NCBI RefSeq assembly: GCF_000316575.1
Contig: NC_019682.1
Location: 5,629,501 to 5,693,500 of the forward strand
Direction: 5' to 3'
Origin: Calothrix sp. PCC 7507
Lineage (GTDB): Bacteria; Cyanobacteriota; Cyanobacteriia; Cyanobacteriales; Nostocaceae
Length of the DNA: 64,000 nt
This document shows positions 35,135-44,173 of this stretch, piece after piece (position 1 is the stretch's first letter; the number at the start of each line of letters is the position of its first letter). Below the pieces are notes generated by a model that did not search any database, was not told the DNA's origin, and saw only the letters and a program-made list of their open reading frames with translations. Made by a program: the position numbers and the translations under genes.

Positions 35135-37378
35135 ATGTGGGCAAAGGTGAAACAGCAAATATGGCAATGGCGCGGAGTTTTGCTGGCAGTGCCCAATATG
35201 ACAGCGTTAGTGATAGCACTGCGTTTAACTGGATTGCTGCAATTGTTGGAGTTAGCTGCACTGGATCAGTTTTTTCTTTTACGTCCTCAAGAAGCAATTG
35301 ATTCGCGCATTGTGATTGTTGAAATCAATGAGCCAGACATCAGCAAACTAGGACAGTGGCCAATATCTGATGCTAAATTAGCCAGAGTATTAGAGAATGT
35401 TAAGCAGCAACAACCTAGAGCAATTGGACTCGATGTTTATCGAGATTTACCAGTCAATCCTGGTCATCAAAGCCTAGTGAAAATATTTGAGACTACACCC
35501 AATTTAATTGGAGTGCAAAAAGTCTCGCAGAAGGCTGATAGTTTTTTAGTTGAGTCACCTCCAGAACTCAAAAGACTCAACCAAGTGGGAGCGAATGATT
35601 TGCCTGTAGATGGAGATGGCAAAATTAGGCGGGGGTTGCTGTATCTCAATTCAAAAGATGGTAGTGCTATTGAAAGCTTTGGGCTGAAATTGGCATTGTT
35701 GTACTTAAAAGGTGAGGGAATTACAGACAAACCAGCAGCAACAAATTCAAACTATTTGCAGTTAGGTAAAGGGATTTTTCCCATATTTGAAGCTGATGAT
35801 GGTGGTTATGTCCGGGCGGATGCAGGTAGCTATCAAGTGCTTTTGAATTATCGAGGAGCAATTAATCGGTTTGCAAAAGTTTCTTTAACAGATGTTTTAG
35901 ACAATCGTATTCCACCAGACTTGATGCGAGGGAAAATTATCTTAATTGGTTCCACTGCTGAAAGTTTAAAGGATCTATTTTTGACTCCTTATAGCAGTAG
36001 TCTGTTTAGTCCCCCGGAACGGATGGCTGGTGTGACAATTCATGCGAATTTAACTAGTCAAATTTTGAGTGCGGCGTTGGACGATCGCCCACAAATAAAA
36101 ACTTTACCTGAACCGTGGGAATGGCTGTGGATTTTGGTCTGGTCGATGGTGGGTGCTATTTTGTGTTGGGAACAGCGACACAGCAACAGTAAGACCAATA
36201 AACTACCTGTGATGATTTTATTTGCGGGTGGCTGTTTGCTTGGTGGTAGTTACTTGGCATTTTTATGTTCCTGGTGGATTCCGGTTATACCACCACTAAT
36301 GGCGCTAGGATGGTCTGCGATCGCGGTGATTCAATATTTTGCTTACAGTGCTGGTGAAATGCGGCAGACTTTTGGTCGTTACCTGACTGATGAAGTAGTT
36401 GCCAATTTATTAGAAACCCCTTCTGGGTTAACACTGGGGGGAGAACGGAGAAAAGTCACAATTCTCGTTTCTGATTTAAGGGGATTTTCCGCTATTTCCG
36501 AACAATTATCGCCTGAACAAGTCGTGAAAATTCTCAATCTCTACCTGGGAGCGATGACGGATGTCATTAACCAGCACAAAGGTACGATTAATGAGTTTAT
36601 TGGTGACGGGATATTTGTCATGTTTGGTGCGCCGATTAGTCGTGAAGATGACTCCCAAAGAGCGATCGCTTGTGCTGTGGCGATGCAATTAGCCATGCAG
36701 CAGGTAAACCAGCAAAATCAACAAATGAATTTACCGAGTCTGGAAATGGGCATCGGTATCAATACAGGCGAAGTGATCGCGGGAAATATCGGCTCTCAAA
36801 AACGCGCTCAATATACAGTGATTGGTAGCCATGTCAACCTAGCTGCTCGTGTCGAAACTTATACCGTCGGTGGACAGATTTTGATTTCCGAGAATACCAA
36901 AAAAGACGCCGATATTGACCTGAGAATTGATGGCAAGCTACGGGTAGAACCCAAAGGGATTAAAGAACCCATCACCCTTTACGAAATTGGTGGCATTGGT
37001 GGTGGGTATAATTTGTTTTTACCCGAAAATCAAGAGGTAATGGTGAATTTGGCGCCGGAAATACCTGTAGAGTATGTGATTTTACAAGGTAAACACGCCG
37101 TTGGTATGGTAATTTCCGGAGAACTAGTCAGCATCTCAGAAAACAGCGCGCAATTACGCACCACTGAAGTATTAGAAGTATTAAGTAATCTCAAGCTCAA
37201 GTTATTGACTCAACCAGAATTGCCTGTAGGAGAAGAATATCTCTACGCCAAAGTGATGAAACAATCGCCTATTGATGAGCATCATGTTCTGATTCGGTTT
37301 ACAGCCATACCACCACAAGCGATCGCACTACTGAATATCTTACGCCAGGGAGCAGGGAGACAAGGGGGAAATTCATGA
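35135..37378 (+). CDS. CHASE2-domain class III nucleotide cyclase
   Basis: This 747-residue membrane protein has an N-terminal helix (about 15-35), an extracytoplasmic CHASE2 domain (about 40-330, with DSRIVIVEINEPDI and GLDVYRDLP), three clustered helices (about 330-405), and a class III cyclase domain (about 435-625). Both metal Asp residues are present (D447 in VSDLRGFS and D491 in IGDG), and the transition-state part VIGSHVNLAARVE is intact. The first substrate-choosing position, usually Lys in adenylate cyclases, is Glu487 (NEFIGDG); the second is Thr561. It could make cGMP or have relaxed choice. About 100 further residues (YVILQGKHAVGMVISGELV...) look like a PilZ-like beta domain. The last codons come from a repeat. 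Confidence 0.9.
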   Translation: MWAKVKQQIWQWRGVLLAVPNMTALVIALRLTGLLQLLELAALDQFFLLRPQEAIDSRIVIVEINEPDISKLGQWPISDAKLARVLENVKQQQPRAIGLDVYRDLPVNPGHQSLVKIFETTPNLIGVQKVSQKADSFLVESPPELKRLNQVGANDLPVDGDGKIRRGLLYLNSKDGSAIESFGLKLALLYLKGEGITDKPAATNSNYLQLGKGIFPIFEADDGGYVRADAGSYQVLLNYRGAINRFAKVSLTDVLDNRIPPDLMRGKIILIGSTAESLKDLFLTPYSSSLFSPPERMAGVTIHANLTSQILSAALDDRPQIKTLPEPWEWLWILVWSMVGAILCWEQRHSNSKTNKLPVMILFAGGCLLGGSYLAFLCSWWIPVIPPLMALGWSAIAVIQYFAYSAGEMRQTFGRYLTDEVVANLLETPSGLTLGGERRKVTILVSDLRGFSAISEQLSPEQVVKILNLYLGAMTDVINQHKGTINEFIGDGIFVMFGAPISREDDSQRAIACAVAMQLAMQQVNQQNQQMNLPSLEMGIGINTGEVIAGNIGSQKRAQYTVIGSHVNLAARVETYTVGGQILISENTKKDADIDLRIDGKLRVEPKGIKEPITLYEIGGIGGGYNLFLPENQEVMVNLAPEIPVEYVILQGKHAVGMVISGELVSISENSAQLRTTEVLEVLSNLKLKLLTQPELPVGEEYLYAKVMKQSPIDEHHVLIRFTAIPPQAIALLNILRQGAGRQGGNS

Positions 37379-37795
37379 CCCTTGACTCCATCCATCAGAG
37401 TCTTTAACTACTCACCAAATATAGCGGTTCTCAGTTGGATACAATACAAAATTATATCGTCGCTTGTAGGGTTACGGCACTACCGTGACCTTATGAGTGT
37501 ATTGGACTCCAGCGATAACTGCCATATAGCGATTCCCACATTGGTGAGGTACAGACAAAAAGAATTATCTGTCAATTTAATATCGCAGGAAAAATATGGT
37601 TTTTTAACAGTTAAAATAATTTATTCAGAGATATTTAATAACTGCCATATTTCATCTCAAAAAGAGCCAATCTATCGCAGAATTTAGCAAAACAGTTAGG
37701 CGGTAAATTTGAGCGACTTCCTAATTATCCTGGGGTAATTTGTCAGCTTACTTGGTCAGTGCAAAAATTATGGTTTTGACGGTTCTAAAATTAGA
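37379..37795. other. Intergenic region with MITE family B fragments and a possible gene remnant
   Basis: No intact gene is supported. Two family B left ends in the same direction are seen, ATATAGCGGTTCTC (37419-37432) and ATATAGCGATTCCC (about 37524-37537), with GTTACGGCACTACCGTGAC between them. On the plus strand, about 37671-37778 reads as a short plausible protein tail (NLAKQLGGKFERLPNYPG, then CQLTWSVQKLWF and stop) with no start in frame. It may be the end of a lost gene. Confidence 0.45.
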
Positions 37796-38347
37796 TTAGC
37801 GGTTAATAATTTGTTCTACAGAAACCGAAATATCAGGGAATGCAAGGGGCTGAATTATTCCCTCCGTCAGCGTGAATTTTGTCGCGTATTCCCCATCTAA
37901 AGGTTCTCGAAATACCACTAAGTGTAATTTTTGTAGATTTACGACCCAATATTCTAGGATACCCGCTTCTGCATAAATCTTGCTTTTTGTCTCTAAATCC
38001 TTTGGCAAACTAGAGTTAGCATATTCGATTAGCCAAAATATATCTTCTGCGTAGGGGTGATGTTCTCGATATTCGCGTCCCAAACGTTGGACAATGGCAA
38101 CATCTGGTTCAGGTTCTGAGTCGTTGGGTAATGTAATTGGTTTAGCTTGGCGTATTGTAGCTCTATCGCCCAATAAATTTGCCAGATACTCAGCAGCTTC
38201 ATGACTACAGTAAGCGTGAGGTTCCCCTTCCGGTGACATTTCGACAATTTCCCCCTTCAGTAATTCCACTTTGCGTGAACTCAAAATCCCCGCGTCAATC
38301 ATGTGATGATATTCGTCAATTGTCCACTTGGCAGTAGTTAGGGTCAT
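37796..38347 (-). CDS. Uma2 family (DUF820) PD-(D/E)XK nuclease-like protein
   Basis: This 183-residue protein is a typical short Uma2 member. The pattern runs WTIDEYHHMIDAGIL, RKVELLKGEIVEMSPEG, the EPEPDVAIV strand with the catalytic-type Asp, then DIFWLIEYANSSLPKDLETK (Glu and Lys of the nuclease core) and YAEAGILEYWVVNL. It is complete and solitary. Many near relatives occur in every large cyanobacterial genome; their role is not settled. Confidence 0.9.
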   Translation of the reverse strand: MTLTTAKWTIDEYHHMIDAGILSSRKVELLKGEIVEMSPEGEPHAYCSHEAAEYLANLLGDRATIRQAKPITLPNDSEPEPDVAIVQRLGREYREHHPYAEDIFWLIEYANSSLPKDLETKSKIYAEAGILEYWVVNLQKLHLVVFREPLDGEYATKFTLTEGIIQPLAFPDISVSVEQIINR

Positions 38348-38364
38348 GGCGAATTACTCCCATC

Positions 38365-38547
38365 ATGCTTTTATTCTCCCATGTTAAAGGATCTGGAACT
38401 AATCACATTCTCTATATGGAATGGCAAGCTATACAGGCGGTGAATTTGCATTTAGATTATGGTTTACCGTTATTTAAGGTAAAAGAACAGGGCGATTCTT
38501 TGCAAGATAATGGACTGTATTTCTCGTTGCAGTATCAGCCTTTTTGA
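38365..38547 (+). CDS. Short open frame, doubtful (60 codons)
   Basis: The frame encodes YMEWQAIQAVNLHLDYGLPL and a polar tail. The composition looks protein-like, but no family is recognised and there is no good ribosome-binding site. It lies between two minus-strand genes on the opposite strand. It may be a remnant of a lost gene, perhaps the same one as the tail at 37671-37778. Confidence 0.2.
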   Translation: MLLFSHVKGSGTNHILYMEWQAIQAVNLHLDYGLPLFKVKEQGDSLQDNGLYFSLQYQPF

Positions 38548-38559
38548 TGATCAGAGTCT

Positions 38560-38973
38560 TTAATTGCGTGTCATTAGCTCAATCATTTGTAGACAATTAG
38601 AAGCAATGGCATTTTGTGGATCAAACTTGAGTGCTTGTTGCCAAGATAAGATTGCTTCTCTCCATTCTCCTTGCAATGCCGATAATTTCCCAGCCAAGGT
38701 ATGGAAGTCTGCATTGCTGTAATATAAAACTAGAGCTTGATTGTTGTATGTTGCTGCTTCTGGATAAAGTTTTTGCGACAATAAATGCAGTGCTTGTCTG
38801 TGATACCAGATGGCATGGTCATGAATATGGAACAAGTCAGATAAGTCTGCTTTGCAGCGTCTGCAAGTTGGGGAGGGGGATGAGGTGGATATTGATACTA
38901 GTTCTTCATCTTTCCCTGTTTCTCTGCTGCCCTTTGTTGGACGATAAACTGCACCACAAACAGGACATTTCAT
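38560..38973 (-). CDS. Zinc-ribbon protein with TPR-like repeats
   Basis: This 137-residue protein starts with a zinc ribbon, CPVCGAVYRP (residues 3-12) and CRRCKADL (about 37-44), and continues with about 90 helical residues resembling TPR units (HRQALHLLSQKLYPEAATYNNQALVLYY, then WREAILSWQQALKFDP). It follows the Hsp70 gene by 39 bases on the same strand and is probably its operon partner. The zinc ribbon plus TPR suggests a substrate- or partner-binding cofactor for the chaperone set, not an enzyme. Confidence 0.7.
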   Translation of the reverse strand: MKCPVCGAVYRPTKGSRETGKDEELVSISTSSPSPTCRRCKADLSDLFHIHDHAIWYHRQALHLLSQKLYPEAATYNNQALVLYYSNADFHTLAGKLSALQGEWREAILSWQQALKFDPQNAIASNCLQMIELMTRN

Positions 38974-39012
38974 AGTTTTTTCAGATAGTCGATAATTGCC
39001 ATGCCCTATGCC

Positions 39013-40770
39013 CTACTCTTCATTGCTACTGGCGTAGTACAGAAAATCTGAGAGTTCTTCTTCTAACTCAGGTAGTTCTGGACTATTGTGAGCGATCGCA
39101 TTTTCGATCTGGCCTAATAAATCTTGTAATGCCTCTGCTTGTTCAGATTCTACCGTCAGCAGTGCTTGTTGAGCGCGGTCTAAAAGTGCTGCTAATTCTG
39201 GAGCGATTTCTACTACTTCGCTTGTCTCTTCGCTGGAGATTTCAATTGTTTCATCACTTGCAAACAATGCCTCTAAATCCGCTCTTGCTTGCTTCAATTC
39301 ATGGCTAGAAAGTTTCTGGATACCTGCATTATTGACTACTAGCGTTCCTTGTTGCCCTTTGCCTTTCTCAGTAGTGGTGACAGTGAGAATGCCATTCAGG
39401 TCAAAGTCAAAGTGAACTTCGATTTGAATACCTCCTGCTGGTTTGGGTGGTAAGTTCTCCACTTTAAAGGAACCTAGAGGTACATTTTCCTCGGCGATCG
39501 CATTTTCACCTTGAAAAACTTCGATTTCCACTACTTCTTGCTCGTCCGATACGGTGGAATAAACATGAGAGCGAGAAACGGGAACAACGCTGTTACGGGG
39601 AATAATCACACTAAAGTAACCTGGCATAATACCCACTGGTGTCGGTACAGCCGCAGCAATCCCCAAGGAATGAGGAATCACATCTACAAGAATGGCATCT
39701 ACGGATTCACCCACTAGTACCCCAGCTTGTAAAGCGGCTCCTAATGCCACACAAAGGTCTGGTTGAATCCCATCGGTGGGAGCTTGTCCCAGATGCTCTT
39801 GGATCATTTGTTGTACTAGAGGAATGCGTGTGGAACCACCAACGAGGATAATCCTGTCAATCTCATCGGGTTCCAGATTGGCATCTGTGAGGGCGCGGTC
39901 AATGGCTTCTAGGGTTTCTGCTAATAGTGGGCGAATCAATTTTTCAAAATCTGTTCGCGCTATTTCTGTCTCTAGATGTAGTGCAGTTTTGCCCTTACTA
40001 CCCAAAAAGGCTTCCCGGACTGTGGCAAAAGCATGGGAACTCAAATCAATTTTTAACTGCTCTGCGGCTCGCAGAAGACGCGCTTGGGTGGATGCATCAT
40101 CTGGCACATCTACACTATGCTGTTTACGAAATAGATCCGCGAGATGGAGTTGCAAAAGCCTGTCAAAATCATCTCCACCCAAGCGGTTATTACCATGACT
40201 AGCTAGTACTTCTGTGACTTCGCCTGTAATTTCCACAACCGACACGTCAAAAGTACCACCTCCCAAGTCATAAACCACAACCCGTTCCGTCTCTTCAGAA
40301 CGCAAATCATAAGCTAAAGCCGCCGCCGTTGGTTCGTTGATAATTTGCAGTACTTCCAACCCAGCGATTTCGCCAGCAGTTTTAGTGGCTTGCCGTTGAG
40401 CGTCTGTAAAGTAGGCGGGAACTGTAATTACTGCTTGAGTAATTGTTTCTCCTAAAGCATTTTCAGCCCGTTGCTTCAGAGCGCGGAGAATAATCGCAGA
40501 AACTTCATGAGGTAAATATTCTTTATCTCCTAAAGTGGTTTTGTGGTCAGTTCCCATCCACCGCTTAATTGACTTCACGGTACGTTCAGGAGCCGCAGCA
40601 TACTGGCGCAGTGCTTCTCGTCCCACCAGCAGTTTACCTGTATCGCTAAACCCCACACAGGAAGGTAAAATCAAGTCGCCATCTTCACCTGGTAATACCC
40701 GCACCTGTCCGTTTTCGACGATTGCCACTTCGGAATTTGTTGTGCCTAAGTCAATACCAACTGCTTTCAT
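39013..40770 (-). CDS. Hsp70-family chaperone (short DnaK-like)
   Basis: This 585-residue protein is an Hsp70. The ATPase domain has GIDLGTTNSEVAIVENG, VITVPAYFTDAQRQATK, INEPTAAALAYD, VVYDLGGGTFDVS and ILVGGSTRIP. The substrate domain (about 375-490) and a short helical lid follow. It lacks the long lid and disordered tail of the housekeeping DnaK (about 635 residues), so it is a specialised paralogue. Upstream on the same strand lie GrpE-like, J-like and TPR genes that look like its own co-chaperones, now separated from it by an HNH/UDG-like insertion. A zinc-ribbon TPR gene follows. Confidence 0.93.
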   Translation of the reverse strand: MKAVGIDLGTTNSEVAIVENGQVRVLPGEDGDLILPSCVGFSDTGKLLVGREALRQYAAAPERTVKSIKRWMGTDHKTTLGDKEYLPHEVSAIILRALKQRAENALGETITQAVITVPAYFTDAQRQATKTAGEIAGLEVLQIINEPTAAALAYDLRSEETERVVVYDLGGGTFDVSVVEITGEVTEVLASHGNNRLGGDDFDRLLQLHLADLFRKQHSVDVPDDASTQARLLRAAEQLKIDLSSHAFATVREAFLGSKGKTALHLETEIARTDFEKLIRPLLAETLEAIDRALTDANLEPDEIDRIILVGGSTRIPLVQQMIQEHLGQAPTDGIQPDLCVALGAALQAGVLVGESVDAILVDVIPHSLGIAAAVPTPVGIMPGYFSVIIPRNSVVPVSRSHVYSTVSDEQEVVEIEVFQGENAIAEENVPLGSFKVENLPPKPAGGIQIEVHFDFDLNGILTVTTTEKGKGQQGTLVVNNAGIQKLSSHELKQARADLEALFASDETIEISSEETSEVVEIAPELAALLDRAQQALLTVESEQAEALQDLLGQIENAIAHNSPELPELEEELSDFLYYASSNEE

Positions 40771-41113
40771 AAAATTTAAAGTTTAAAAATTATTTGCCAG
40801 TAGTCCTAGCTGTACGGTGCAATTGCGTGGAGTGCCCTTTGGGCGATCGCCAAATTATTTTTGAAGCATGACAGCTTCACCACTCAAGATATAAGGGTAC
40901 AACATATTGACCACCCTACTGGCGTGGCAAGGCTAAGATGAGGCATTAGCGCTAGCATAATGCATCACTCAAAACCCTCAACTCACCGATCCCAAATCTC
41001 TAAATAAGGGCATCAATTCCGCCTTCATTCCCCAATCAACTGAATAAATACCCTGTGCCACATGATCGATGAAAACTTGAATACGAATTGTGAGGTGGCT
41101 GGAGGGTCTTGTG
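40771..41113. pseudogene. Intergenic region with a remnant of a REP-associated transposase
   Basis: No intact gene is present. On the minus strand, about 41100-40978, the translation SHLTIRIQVFIDHVAQGIY is followed by SVDWGMKAEL. This lines up with the last residues of the transposase at 5426-5968 (FILYVSQGIYDIDWGSGIEI). Only the C-terminal about 35 codons are left. The rest of the stretch is AT-rich and probably carries the Hsp70 promoter. Confidence 0.5.
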
Positions 41114-41977
41114 TCAGGATTTTTGGAGAAATAACTTATAATGTTTTGCCAAAGCAACTGGGTCTGGTTGTGCGATTTTTTCTTTTGGTAAAGACACACT
41201 TTGATCCATATATTCTATGTAGGAAGTTGCCTGCAATTCAGAAGAAATGACAATTTTATGTGTCTTAGGATGAATAGATAGCAAATGTAAATCAAAAAGA
41301 GTATGTATATCTGCTCTTAATGGCAAACCATTAGCTATGTGATTAGTTTCAGTACCCTTGTATGGAATGATATGTGCTGCTTCGAGAGCAGCTTCAGCAT
41401 TACATCCCGTTATTGGACATTGATAATTATAGGCTTCTAACAGTTGACGACGAAACTCTGCTTGCCCTTGTCGCTGGACAATAGAAGTAGTTACTCGCCG
41501 CCTTGCATCTTCAATATTGTTAGCATTGAAATAACCTTCAGCTTCAACTATTTGACGCTGCTCAGATAGTGCAGGCTGTTCTTTCCTCAATATTGATGAA
41601 GCAGATTTGAAGGAAAGCGGATAAGCTTCTTGAACGAGAAACTCAGAAACTTCCTCCAAATTATCAGATGGTGAAAGTTCAAAAAAGTAAGGAAAATTTC
41701 TCTCCCAAGCGTTATTAATTTTGGTTCGTTTCTGGAGATTTATGGTGAGCGGAACTTGATGTAATTCTGAATCAGGTTCAGCACGAAAATAAATTCTTAC
41801 ATTTGGGCTATTTTTTCGATGGTACAGGAATACAAACCGATTACCTGTTTGATGAAAGATTGCACAAGTATTCTTTGCTTCTTTGCGCTCAATATCCAAA
41901 ATTTGCTTTCGCATTAAGCTAAGAAGCGCATCACAGGTTATTTGTGACTCAATATGACTATCTTCGTGGTTTGTCAC
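41114..41977 (-). CDS. HNH endonuclease domain protein
   Basis: This 287-residue protein has a C-terminal HNH nuclease: Cys-x4-Cys (CPITGC, about residue 187), AHIIPYKGTETNHIANGLPL and RADIHTLFDLHLLSI, with the expected His, Asn and His. The N-terminal 150 residues (CAIFHQTGNRFVFLY, VRIYFRAEP...) form a separate unrecognised domain, possibly for DNA or modified-base recognition. The start is GTG at 41977. It sits with a UDG-like gene and a small gene in the middle of a chaperone cluster. Proteins of this build are often solitary restriction-type nucleases, but that use is inferred. Confidence 0.83.
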   Translation of the reverse strand: MTNHEDSHIESQITCDALLSLMRKQILDIERKEAKNTCAIFHQTGNRFVFLYHRKNSPNVRIYFRAEPDSELHQVPLTINLQKRTKINNAWERNFPYFFELSPSDNLEEVSEFLVQEAYPLSFKSASSILRKEQPALSEQRQIVEAEGYFNANNIEDARRRVTTSIVQRQGQAEFRRQLLEAYNYQCPITGCNAEAALEAAHIIPYKGTETNHIANGLPLRADIHTLFDLHLLSIHPKTHKIVISSELQATSYIEYMDQSVSLPKEKIAQPDPVALAKHYKLFLQKS

Positions 41978-42039
41978 GATTTACCTACATACTTCAATTT
42001 TGGTACTTCAATTATCTTGCTGTATCTTGAGAGACCTCC

Positions 42040-42309
42040 CTAATAAGTTGGCTGAAAACGTAGCGTCTCAGCTAGCTCACGTTGATTTATCTGCTCCGTA
42101 TATGAACGCTTTCGGCGAAGCCATGTTTCGTATATACCCTTCCAGCGACTAAAGTCAGTACGGGTTTCGTCATATTCGTCATAGCGAGCGAGATTACCAG
42201 CAAAGAGAGCTTTGTAGAAATCCTCACTAAGAACACCATATTTTTCCTCGTAAAGAGTCAATCGGCGCTCCAGTAGTTTCATCTCAACAACAAGTTCATG
42301 AATTTCCAT
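42040..42309 (-). CDS. Small hypothetical protein (89 residues)
   Basis: The protein is fully helical by appearance (HELVVEMKLLERRLTLYEEKYG, then WKGIYETWLRRKRSYTEQ), charged and with a likely coiled coil. I place the start at ATG 42309; an in-frame GTG at 42318 would add three residues. I do not recognise the family. Small proteins of this kind in cyanobacteria are often antitoxin-like, but no toxin is visible beside it. It lies between the UDG-like and HNH genes on the same strand. Confidence 0.6.
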   Translation of the reverse strand: MEIHELVVEMKLLERRLTLYEEKYGVLSEDFYKALFAGNLARYDEYDETRTDFSRWKGIYETWLRRKRSYTEQINQRELAETLRFQPTY

Positions 42310-42412
42310 TATCTGCACACAAAATTATCTAGGAGTAAGATGTATCTATTCAAAACCACAAGGGGAAAGGGTAGATTACCTTATCGTAACCTACCCTTAT
42401 GGTTGAGCATTA

Positions 42413-43189
42413 TCAAACTTTCCTAGGTAGTAACTTGGAAACCTCAAAATTCCAGTATGCTAACTTATTCTCATAGGTAGGTGATTGATCCATCAACTTC
42501 TTCCAAGTTCCATTGGCGGTGCCACTAGGATGAGGAAAATTCAAATGTTGAATACTGAGATTTATCTCAGCAACGCTATTGGCTGATTCCTTTCCCCAAG
42601 TCACTAGAGCAACAGGATTCATAGCCAGGATTTCTAATTTCAAAGCGCTTACAAATTTATCTTGATCTACCCTTGGTAGTTTTACACCGTAATAAGGGCG
42701 TTTCGGATCGCAGACCCAAACTTTATAGATGTCTGTCAAATATACTCTATGGCCTAAACCCAACAGGGTAGTAATCATTTCAAAGTAAAGCTTCGTGCGC
42801 CTCAGAACTTCACGAGAGCCTTTATGGTGCAACCCATAAGGAGTGCCAAGACTTATCTTTTCAGAATTTTGATCGCTTTTAGAATCTTGGCCAAGGATTA
42901 CAATCGTGGGTTTGTTACTTATTCCATCATCTAGCTCAAAGAGGCTTGGCAAGTCTACGGCAATTACAGGAGATATTTTGTAGATTTTTTGAAACTCTTC
43001 ATCTTCGCTCTTAAAGAAGTCACGACTGACAAAATGAGGAGGCCATCCATCTTTTCTAAAATCATCGATTATTTCTTGGTAAAGCAATTCTAGCTCTGAC
43101 TTTTTTGTATCAAAAATATTGCAAAGTAGTTCTGATATGGCATTAAATTCTTGACTCTTGAATTTTGAGAAAGCAAGATTATCAGACAT
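42413..43189 (-). CDS. Uracil-DNA-glycosylase-superfamily-like protein
   Basis: This 258-residue protein shows the two superfamily motifs. Motif 1 is VILGQDS (about residues 98-104) followed by TPYGLHHKG, comparable with GQDPYH...AHGL of family 1 enzymes. Motif 2 is FPHPSGTANGTWKKL (about 222-236), comparable with the HPS loop. A strand VYLTDIYKVWV and the helix ending in VALVTWGKES fit the fold. The Pro and His after the motif 1 Asp are missing (GQDS), so base choice or activity may differ. It starts 19 bases after the GrpE-like stop. It could repair deaminated bases or act against modified foreign DNA; neither is shown. Confidence 0.65.
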   Translation of the reverse strand: MSDNLAFSKFKSQEFNAISELLCNIFDTKKSELELLYQEIIDDFRKDGWPPHFVSRDFFKSEDEEFQKIYKISPVIAVDLPSLFELDDGISNKPTIVILGQDSKSDQNSEKISLGTPYGLHHKGSREVLRRTKLYFEMITTLLGLGHRVYLTDIYKVWVCDPKRPYYGVKLPRVDQDKFVSALKLEILAMNPVALVTWGKESANSVAEINLSIQHLNFPHPSGTANGTWKKLMDQSPTYENKLAYWNFEVSKLLPRKV

Positions 43190-43208
43190 TTTAAATCACT
43201 ATTCAGGG

Positions 43209-43973
43209 CTAAAGTTCACCTTGCCATGCTACAATCACCTGTGCTTCTCTCAAGACTCTATCGCCCCATAAATAACCCCTTACTACTTCCTGAATCACTG
43301 TATTGTCTGCAACATCTGCCCTTGATTCCCGTCCCACAGCATACATGGTCTGGGAGTCAAAAGGTTTTCCCATAGATGCAATGGGAATAACACGGCGTTG
43401 TCGTAGTATTTCTAAGAGCGATCGCCTAATTAACTCCACTCCTTGTTGATTGCTAGTTAAGATTTCAGTTAATGATTCTGGTATTGGTAATTTTTCAGAT
43501 GTATCTGATTGGGTAGAATTACCATTCATCCAATCTCCTAGCTTTTCCCAGAAGCTTTTTTGAGGAATAGGTTTTGGTATTGGGGTAGCAGATAATGCTC
43601 CTAATTCCTCTTGCCAATAAGTACAAGCCTGATCCAACGCATCCAGGATACCCAACAAATCTTTTAGCAGTTTCTCCTGCTGTTGCTCAAATTGAGCCAA
43701 TGCCTGTTTTTGGCTATCTTCCAGACGTATTTGCAACTGTTCTTTATCTGCGCGAGTTACATCCAATGCTTGCACCAGAGCATCTTGACTAGAACGCAAT
43801 AATTTACCCTGTAGCTTAACTTCATGGCGCAGGGCAGTCCATTCTGCCACCATTTGATAGGGATCAAAGGAATTAGGAGATTCTGGTGCTTCACCCAAAT
43901 ATTCAGGTGGCGTTTGTTCTGACTGTAAATAATCTAAAAATTTGGTAAATAAAGCTTCTTTATCGTTTGTCAT
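43209..43973 (-). CDS. GrpE-like nucleotide exchange factor
   Basis: This 254-residue protein has the GrpE layout: a long coiled coil (about residues 45-125), a helical part and a C-terminal beta domain with GKPFDSQTMYAVGRE and TVIQEVVRGYLWGDRVLREA, which matches the GrpE end that opens the Hsp70 nucleotide pocket. A Pro-rich loop (about 125-160) is extra. It is a paralogue of housekeeping GrpE and is encoded with a J-like, a TPR and an Hsp70 gene. It should serve that Hsp70. A MITE-like element separates it from the J-like gene upstream. Confidence 0.85.
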   Translation of the reverse strand: MTNDKEALFTKFLDYLQSEQTPPEYLGEAPESPNSFDPYQMVAEWTALRHEVKLQGKLLRSSQDALVQALDVTRADKEQLQIRLEDSQKQALAQFEQQQEKLLKDLLGILDALDQACTYWQEELGALSATPIPKPIPQKSFWEKLGDWMNGNSTQSDTSEKLPIPESLTEILTSNQQGVELIRRSLLEILRQRRVIPIASMGKPFDSQTMYAVGRESRADVADNTVIQEVVRGYLWGDRVLREAQVIVAWQGEL

Positions 43974-44010
43974 TGGTCATTTGTCACTTATACCGAGGTA
44001 AGTCGAAGTT

Positions 44011-44131
44011 AGGACTTACATATTGACAGGAAAAACTAAATATGGATTTTTTAAAAAACCACATATATCGTAGGGGCACAGCAGTGCTGTGCCCTCCGCG
44101 TGAGTCTTAATTTGTACAGTGCGTAAGTCCT
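44011..44131. mobile_element. MITE-like element, family C, second copy
   Basis: The 121-bp segment starts AGGACTTACA and ends GCGTAAGTCCT, inverted ends related to the complete copy at 33690-33858. The centre has GGCACAGCAGTGCTGTGCCC, a palindrome. It lies between the J-like and GrpE-like genes. Confidence 0.7.
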
Positions 44132-44173
44132 AGTCATTTGTCGTTTGTCAATAATTCTTCTAGGCCCAAACTA

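Noticed and set aside
37382-37687. Open frame of 101 codons after the cyclase gene
   Set aside because: It runs through two MITE family B ends and has no recognisable protein features.
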